Shown here: piece after piece, positions 60,643-64,000 of the stretch | Layout: every line of letters begins with the position of its first letter | How positions within the stretch are numbered: the first letter of the stretch is position 1 | NCBI RefSeq assembly: GCF_002264395.1 | Contig: NZ_NFVA01000005.1 | Span: forward strand, 82,033 to 146,032 | Direction: 5' to 3' | From: Paenibacillus sp. VTT E-133291 | Lineage (GTDB): Bacteria > Bacillota > Bacilli > Paenibacillales > Paenibacillaceae | DNA: 64,000 nt | Translations under genes and position numbers: made by a program | Notes under the pieces: generated by a model | What the model saw: the letters and a program-made list of their open reading frames with translations, nothing else | Databases searched by the model: none | Told to the model about the DNA's origin: nothing

Positions 60643-62100
60643 ATGAGCTCCAATAATAATAATCTTACGACCAGCTGGGGTGCTCCAGTAGGCGACAATC
60701 AGAATTCAATGACAGCCGGTGATCGTGGTCCTACTTTGCTGCAAGATGTCCATCTGCTTGAAAAATTAGCCCACTTTAACAGAGAACGTGTTCCTGAACG
60801 TGTCGTTCATGCTAAGGGTGCTGGCGCTCATGGGTATTTTGAGGTCACTCAGGATTTAACTCAATATACAAAAGCTAATTTTTTATCTGAGGTAGGCAAA
60901 CGCACACCCATGTTCATCCGTTTCTCTACGGTTGCTGGGGAGCTAGGTTCTGCTGATACTGTACGGGACCCTCGTGGTTTTGCTGTGAAATTTTATACGG
61001 AAGAAGGAAACTATGATCTCGTAGGTAACAATACACCTGTATTCTTCGTTCGTGATGCAATCAAGTTCCCTGATTTTATTCATACACAGAAACGTGATCC
61101 ACAGACTCACTTAAAGAACCCTAATGCGGTTTGGGACTTCTGGTCTTTATCTCCGGAATCTCTACATCAGGTGACTATTTTGATGTCAGATCGCGGGATT
61201 CCAGCTACGCTGAGACATATGCATGGGTTCGGAAGCCACACCTTCAAGTGGGTAAATGACGAAGGAAATGCAGTCTGGGTGAAATATCATTTCAAAACAG
61301 AACAAGGCATTAAGAACCTTGCTCCAGATCTTGCCGCAAAAATAGCTGGGGAGAACCCAGATTATCATACAGAAGACTTGTTCAATGCTATTGATAAAGG
61401 AGATTTCCCTGCGTGGAAACTCTACGTGCAAATAATGCCGATCGAAGATGCGAAGACGTACCGCTTTGATCCATTCGATGTAACAAAAGTATGGTCGCAA
61501 AAAGATTATCCATTAATTGAGGTTGGCCGCATGGTACTGGATCGCAATCCAGAGAACTACTTCGCGGAAGTAGAGCAAGTTACGTTCTCGCCTGGCTCTT
61601 TCGTCCCTGGTATTGAAGCTTCTCCTGATAAATTACTACAGGGTCGACTGTTTGCTTACGGCGATGCTCATCGTCACCGTGTAGGTCCTAACCATAACAG
61701 CCTGCCTATCAACCGTCCAAAAGTAGAAGTGAAGAACTATCAACGTGACGGTGGCATGGCACTCGGCAACAATGGCGGATCCGGTGCTTATTACGAGCCT
61801 AACAGCCTAGGTGGACCTAAAGAAGCACCACAATACAAAACCTCACCCTTCGAAGTATCTGGAAATGCCGACAGTGTCTCCTATAATAGTGACGATCACT
61901 ATACACAACCTGGTGACTTGTATCGCCTGTTGAGTGAAGAAGAGCGTATCCGTCTTGTTCAAAATATCGTAGGTGCTATGACCCCCGTTGAAAGTAACGA
62001 TATTAAACTTCGCCAAATTGTTCATTTCTATAAAGCTGATCCGGAATTGGGACAGCGTATCGCTTCCGGTTTAGGATTATCCGTTCCAGACGGTATATAA
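60643..62100 (+). CDS. katA: Monofunctional haem catalase
   Basis: 485 residues. Clade 3 small-subunit catalase: distal His in [14 protein letters not shown], Asn in [12 protein letters not shown], proximal haem Tyr in [14 protein letters not shown]. Decomposes hydrogen peroxide in the cytoplasm. The ATG at 60643 has GAGGTGA with 8 bases spacing; the earlier in-frame start at 60631 lies within the spacing region. A PerR-type site upstream suggests peroxide induction. Confidence 0.96.
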   Translation: MSSNNNNLTTSWGAPVGDNQNSMTAGDRGPTLLQDVHLLEKLAHFNRERVPERVVHAKGAGAHGYFEVTQDLTQYTKANFLSEVGKRTPMFIRFSTVAGELGSADTVRDPRGFAVKFYTEEGNYDLVGNNTPVFFVRDAIKFPDFIHTQKRDPQTHLKNPNAVWDFWSLSPESLHQVTILMSDRGIPATLRHMHGFGSHTFKWVNDEGNAVWVKYHFKTEQGIKNLAPDLAAKIAGENPDYHTEDLFNAIDKGDFPAWKLYVQIMPIEDAKTYRFDPFDVTKVWSQKDYPLIEVGRMVLDRNPENYFAEVEQVTFSPGSFVPGIEASPDKLLQGRLFAYGDAHRHRVGPNHNSLPINRPKVEVKNYQRDGGMALGNNGGSGAYYEPNSLGGPKEAPQYKTSPFEVSGNADSVSYNSDDHYTQPGDLYRLLSEEERIRLVQNIVGAMTPVESNDIKLRQIVHFYKADPELGQRIASGLGLSVPDGI

Positions 62101-62121
62101 GACTGTAAATGCACTTATATA

Positions 62122-62168
62122 ATCAAAGAGGACCTTTACCTGTAGATGGGAAAGGTCCTCTTTTTAAT
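62122..62168 (+). terminator. Terminator after katA
   Basis: AAAGAGGACCTTT / AAAGGTCCTCTTTTT perfect stem with T-run. Confidence 0.9.
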
Positions 62169-62255
62169 AAGAAAAGCTAAAACATATAATATATTAGAAC
62201 AATCACGATGCATAGTGTGGAGACAACAGATAAGCACGAAAAAAAAGTATTCCAG

Positions 62256-62450
62256 TTATTGCCCTTCATTTGTCTTATACACGACCAGTATACTGCTTCT
62301 TTGATGCTCTGCCCCATCACGTGAAGATTTAACTACCGAACCGTAACAGATATTCACAACCTGTTCCTCACGCAGCCCTGCCAAGAACTCATTAGCTTTA
62401 TTCTCAGCATACGAATTATCAGCATCTACAAACTCTTTTACTTGAATCAT
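62256..62450 (-). CDS. Cse60-like small sporulation protein
   Basis: 64 residues. Opens MIQVKEFVDAD, then NKANEFLAGLREEQVVNICYG and ends SSILVVYKT, which follows the layout of B. subtilis Cse60, a ~60-residue sigma-E dependent protein of unknown function. AAAGGAGAG precedes the ATG. I could not find a convincing sigma-E promoter upstream. Single gene. Confidence 0.7.
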   Translation of the reverse strand: MIQVKEFVDADNSYAENKANEFLAGLREEQVVNICYGSVVKSSRDGAEHQRSSILVVYKTNEGQ

Positions 62451-62581
62451 CCTGATCTCTCCTTTAATAAATTTTAGTTACTTTTTATGTCTAGATTCTA
62501 TAGGTAAACTCAACGAAATGTACATGGCGTATCACTCCCCTGGTAACATTTAATGTAAATTTATCTTCGAAATATAGTATA

Positions 62582-62609
62582 GGCATTCCGCAGTTTTCTA
62601 CGAAATGCC
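62582..62609. other. Inverted repeat in the Cse60/GreA-like gap
   Basis: GGCATTCCG...CGAAATGCC, imperfect stem, no T-run. The remaining 62451-62700 sequence shows nothing else clear. Confidence 0.35.
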
Positions 62610-62702
62610 CATAACATCAGCCTATCATAGCACCCAACTATACAATAGTCAAACGTTTTAAATACAATATTTAGTAAGAATTAATTGCCTTTGCAAAATG
62701 GA

Positions 62703-62731
62703 TTGGATTTACATATAGAAGCTGTTATACT
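62703..62731 (+). promoter_or_regulatory. SigA promoter of the leader ORF / GreA-like gene
   Basis: TTGGAT (62703-62708), 17-bp spacer, TATACT (62726-62731). Confidence 0.6.
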
Positions 62732-62738
62732 GATCAGA

Positions 62739-62760
62739 AGGTTCCCTCTGGGGGACCTCT
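62739..62760 (+). other. 5' leader hairpin
   Basis: AGGTTCCC-TCTG-GGGGACCT, 8-bp stem with one mismatch, right after the predicted transcription start and before the leader ORF. Could be an attenuation or stabilising hairpin. Confidence 0.5.
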
Positions 62761-62783
62761 ATTTGTATAGGAGGGATTGTACT

Positions 62784-62855
62784 ATGGCAACGCGTCATAA
62801 CAAATTTGCAAAGAATGTGCTACTTAGAGGGGGTGAAATCTACTATGAACCATAG
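62784..62855 (+). CDS. 23-codon leader ORF overlapping the GreA-like gene
   Basis: ATG 62784 to TAG 62853, reading MATRHNKFAKNVLLRGGEI then YYEP. AGGAGGG (62769-62775) lies 8 bases before it and is stronger than the site of the next gene. The last codons overlap the first codons of the GreA-like gene in another frame, and the downstream ribosome site AGGGGGTG is inside this ORF. The arrangement suggests translational coupling or a regulatory leader peptide; it has no recognised relatives. Confidence 0.5.
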   Translation: MATRHNKFAKNVLLRGGEIYYEP

Positions 62856-63300
62856 TCTAATTTATGAAGGCTCAAGGACACAATTGGTCCAGCAGCTTAT
62901 TTATTTTGATGAGGAAAAAATCGCATTTCTAAATCAGTATTTCCCGGAACGAAGCAAACAAAGAAGTAATGCTGAAACGCTGTTGTCCCGTTATTGCTCC
63001 GAGCTGGAACAATTACTTTCCCGTTTTAATGGTGAAGAATTGAATTCACTCGTATTGATTGGAAGTCAGCTTCAGCTACGCTACTTAGACGACAATACTA
63101 CAGATACCTACACCATCGTATTTCCAAACCAGGCAGAACCCAATGATAACAAGATTTCAATGTTCTCGCCTATTGGCATGCAGTTGCTGTTAGCTCAGAT
63201 CGGCAGTACATGTCAGCTTGCTATACCTTCAGGTGAGTTATCAGTAAAAATCGAAAGTATTAAGTTTGTGAATTGTGGTGAGGTAGCCGTTCTTATTTAA
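62845..63300 (+). CDS. GreA/GreB C-terminal domain-like protein
   Basis: 151 residues. The C-terminal half (about 80-151) resembles the GreA/Rnk FKBP-like domain: DTYTIVFPNQAEPN, then SPIGMQLLLAQIGSTCQLAI and VKIESI. The N-terminal half is helical (ERSKQRSNAETLLSRYCSEL) but shorter than the GreA coiled coil and without its two conserved tip acidic residues being obvious. It may contact RNA polymerase as a Rnk- or Gfh-like factor, not as a true cleavage factor (inference). The ATG at 62845 is set by AGGGGGTG. Confidence 0.75.
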   Translation: MNHSLIYEGSRTQLVQQLIYFDEEKIAFLNQYFPERSKQRSNAETLLSRYCSELEQLLSRFNGEELNSLVLIGSQLQLRYLDDNTTDTYTIVFPNQAEPNDNKISMFSPIGMQLLLAQIGSTCQLAIPSGELSVKIESIKFVNCGEVAVLI

Positions 63301-63324
63301 GCCAACTCGCACATATCACCAACA

Positions 63325-63367
63325 TTAACAGCGTCCCTTTCCAATCTTATGGAAGAGGACGCTGTTC
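63325..63367. terminator. Terminator between GreA-like and YdeI-like genes
   Basis: AACAGCGTCC..TTCC and GGAA..GGACGCTGTT stem between convergent genes. Confidence 0.7.
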
Positions 63368-63401
63368 ATCTATTCAGCCTGCTAAGCACTTCTTTATACT
63401 C

Positions 63402-63866
63402 TTATTTAAGCCTTAAGCCTTCACCCAGTTTACTGACTGATTTATCGATACGAGATGCTCTGGTTTCAGGTTTTTTCGCTGCTTCGATCCAAGACACATA
63501 TTCCTTCTGATAAGAATAAGCTAGAACGTTAAAATAAGCTTCTGCCTGCTCATGGCTACTCAGCGCATCAAGGAAATCCTCTGGGGCTTCTACCTCCCGT
63601 AATTGATGATCTTGCTCCATCGTCATACGCACAATATCACCAGGTTGAGCTTTGGCTAGATCCCTTAGTTCTTTCTTTACCACCATAAAATGCTTTCCGT
63701 TTCCATGGGGCATAAGCGTTCCTCTATAGGGGATTCCATTTACACTTCCTTTTACCTGTATTCTGGACTTTGTTTCAAATATTTGTTCGGCATCAAAAGG
63801 GACGTTAAGAAAAGTCCAGCTCCCGCTTGCATCAGGCCGCACTAATTTAGCTTCGAATTCAAACAT
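63402..63866 (-). CDS. YdeI/OmdA-type protein with DUF1905 domain
   Basis: 154 residues. N-terminal DUF1905 beta-barrel (FEFEAKLVRPDASGSWTFLNV, then VKGSVNGIPYRGTLMPHGNGKHFMVV split by short loops) and a C-terminal OmdA-like helical part (HEQAEAYFNVLAYSYQKEYVSWIEAAKKPETRASRI). Members are sometimes linked to bacteriocin protection, but their activity is not established. ATG at 63866 with GAGGGGGATG upstream; the upstream open frame to 63929 lacks a site. Confidence 0.85.
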   Translation of the reverse strand: MFEFEAKLVRPDASGSWTFLNVPFDAEQIFETKSRIQVKGSVNGIPYRGTLMPHGNGKHFMVVKKELRDLAKAQPGDIVRMTMEQDHQLREVEAPEDFLDALSSHEQAEAYFNVLAYSYQKEYVSWIEAAKKPETRASRIDKSVSKLGEGLRLK

Positions 63867-63931
63867 AGCTACATCCCCCTCAACTAAAATCCTATGTTCT
63901 ATTGTATCCATTCGAATGTAACGATACAAAA

Positions 63932-63964
63932 AAACACCTATCTATAATAGACAGGTGTTTCTTA
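63932..63964 (-). terminator. Terminator of the tRNA gene
   Basis: AAACACCTGTCTATTATAG / ATAGGTGTTTTTTT on the minus strand, just after the tRNA 3' end. Confidence 0.8.
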
Positions 63965-63970
63965 ATTATA

Positions 63971-64000
63971 AGCGGGTGATGGGAATCGAACCCACGCTAT
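63971..64000 (-). tRNA. tRNA-Gly, 3' part (cut by window edge)
   Basis: On the minus strand GTGGGTTCGATTCCCAT is a standard T arm and CACCCGC an acceptor strand, followed by discriminator T and then TATAA, so CCA is not encoded. U73 with an acceptor ending CACCCGC fits tRNA-Gly of Bacillales; the anticodon is outside the window. Confidence 0.8.

Noticed and set aside
62460..62540. Sigma-E promoter for the Cse60-like gene
   Set aside because: No pair of elements with correct spacing could be found.

Overview
The window reads as a chromosomal segment of a low-to-mid GC Firmicute, most likely Paenibacillus. The evidence is the strong AGGAGG-type ribosome sites, frequent GTG/TTG starts, large intracellular glycosidases, YesM/YesN-type two-component systems, lipoprotein sugar-binding proteins, a Cse60-like sporulation gene, Spo0A-box-like sites and a Bacillus-type tRNA-Gly without encoded CCA. 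The assignment is inferred from gene content only.

Layout. 1-2.1 kb: end of an amidase, ypsA, and a low-complexity lipoprotein. 2.1-19.4 kb: first glycan block, with GH42 no. 1 divergent from an AraC regulator; a permease-permease-binding protein-GH42 operon divergent from a sensor kinase/AraC response regulator pair; and an alpha-xylosidase (GH31) plus SGNH esterase divergent from a cupin-AraC regulator. 19.4-29.3 kb: mixed genes (coiled-coil protein, large methyltransferase, Gfo/Idh/MocA plus radical SAM pair, threonine synthase, CYTH protein, chromate transporter, APH-type kinase). 29.4-45.5 kb: a decayed GNAT gene, GH42 no. 3 divergent from AraC, a beta-mannosidase (GH2)/alpha-galactosidase (GH36) operon, and a six-gene operon (binding protein, two permeases, sensor kinase, response regulator, spermidine-synthase-like protein) with a cre-like site at its promoter. 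45.5-54.9 kb: GH3, metallophosphoesterase, LacI repressor, xylose-isomerase-like TIM barrel and a YtcQ/LplB-type importer. 55-64 kb: DEDDh exonuclease, TipA-like MerR regulator, ribokinase and aroD, short alpha-glucan phosphorylase, catalase, Cse60-like protein, a GreA-like protein behind a small leader ORF, a YdeI-like protein and a partial tRNA-Gly.

How it works together (inference). None of the glycosidases has a signal peptide, so plant-type oligosaccharides (galactosides, xyloglucan and galactomannan fragments) would be imported by three ABC systems and hydrolysed inside the cell. None of the three systems encodes an ATPase, so a shared MsmX-type ATPase elsewhere is expected. Each block has its own sensor: AraC, YesM/YesN pair or LacI.

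The most unexplained structure is a family of intergenic arrays of a 15-bp palindrome (TTGYAC-N3-GTGCAA) found at 1069-1247 and 5564-5742. Both carry four copies with identical 51-62-51 bp spacing, and a diverged third array lies beside the second. Other items worth checking are a MerR-family gene whose promoter geometry forces an apparent ACG start, two identical 16-bp operators downstream of divergent promoters at the GH3 locus, and a 23-codon ORF overlapping the GreA-like gene. I saw no prophage, IS element, CRISPR array or obvious new defence system.
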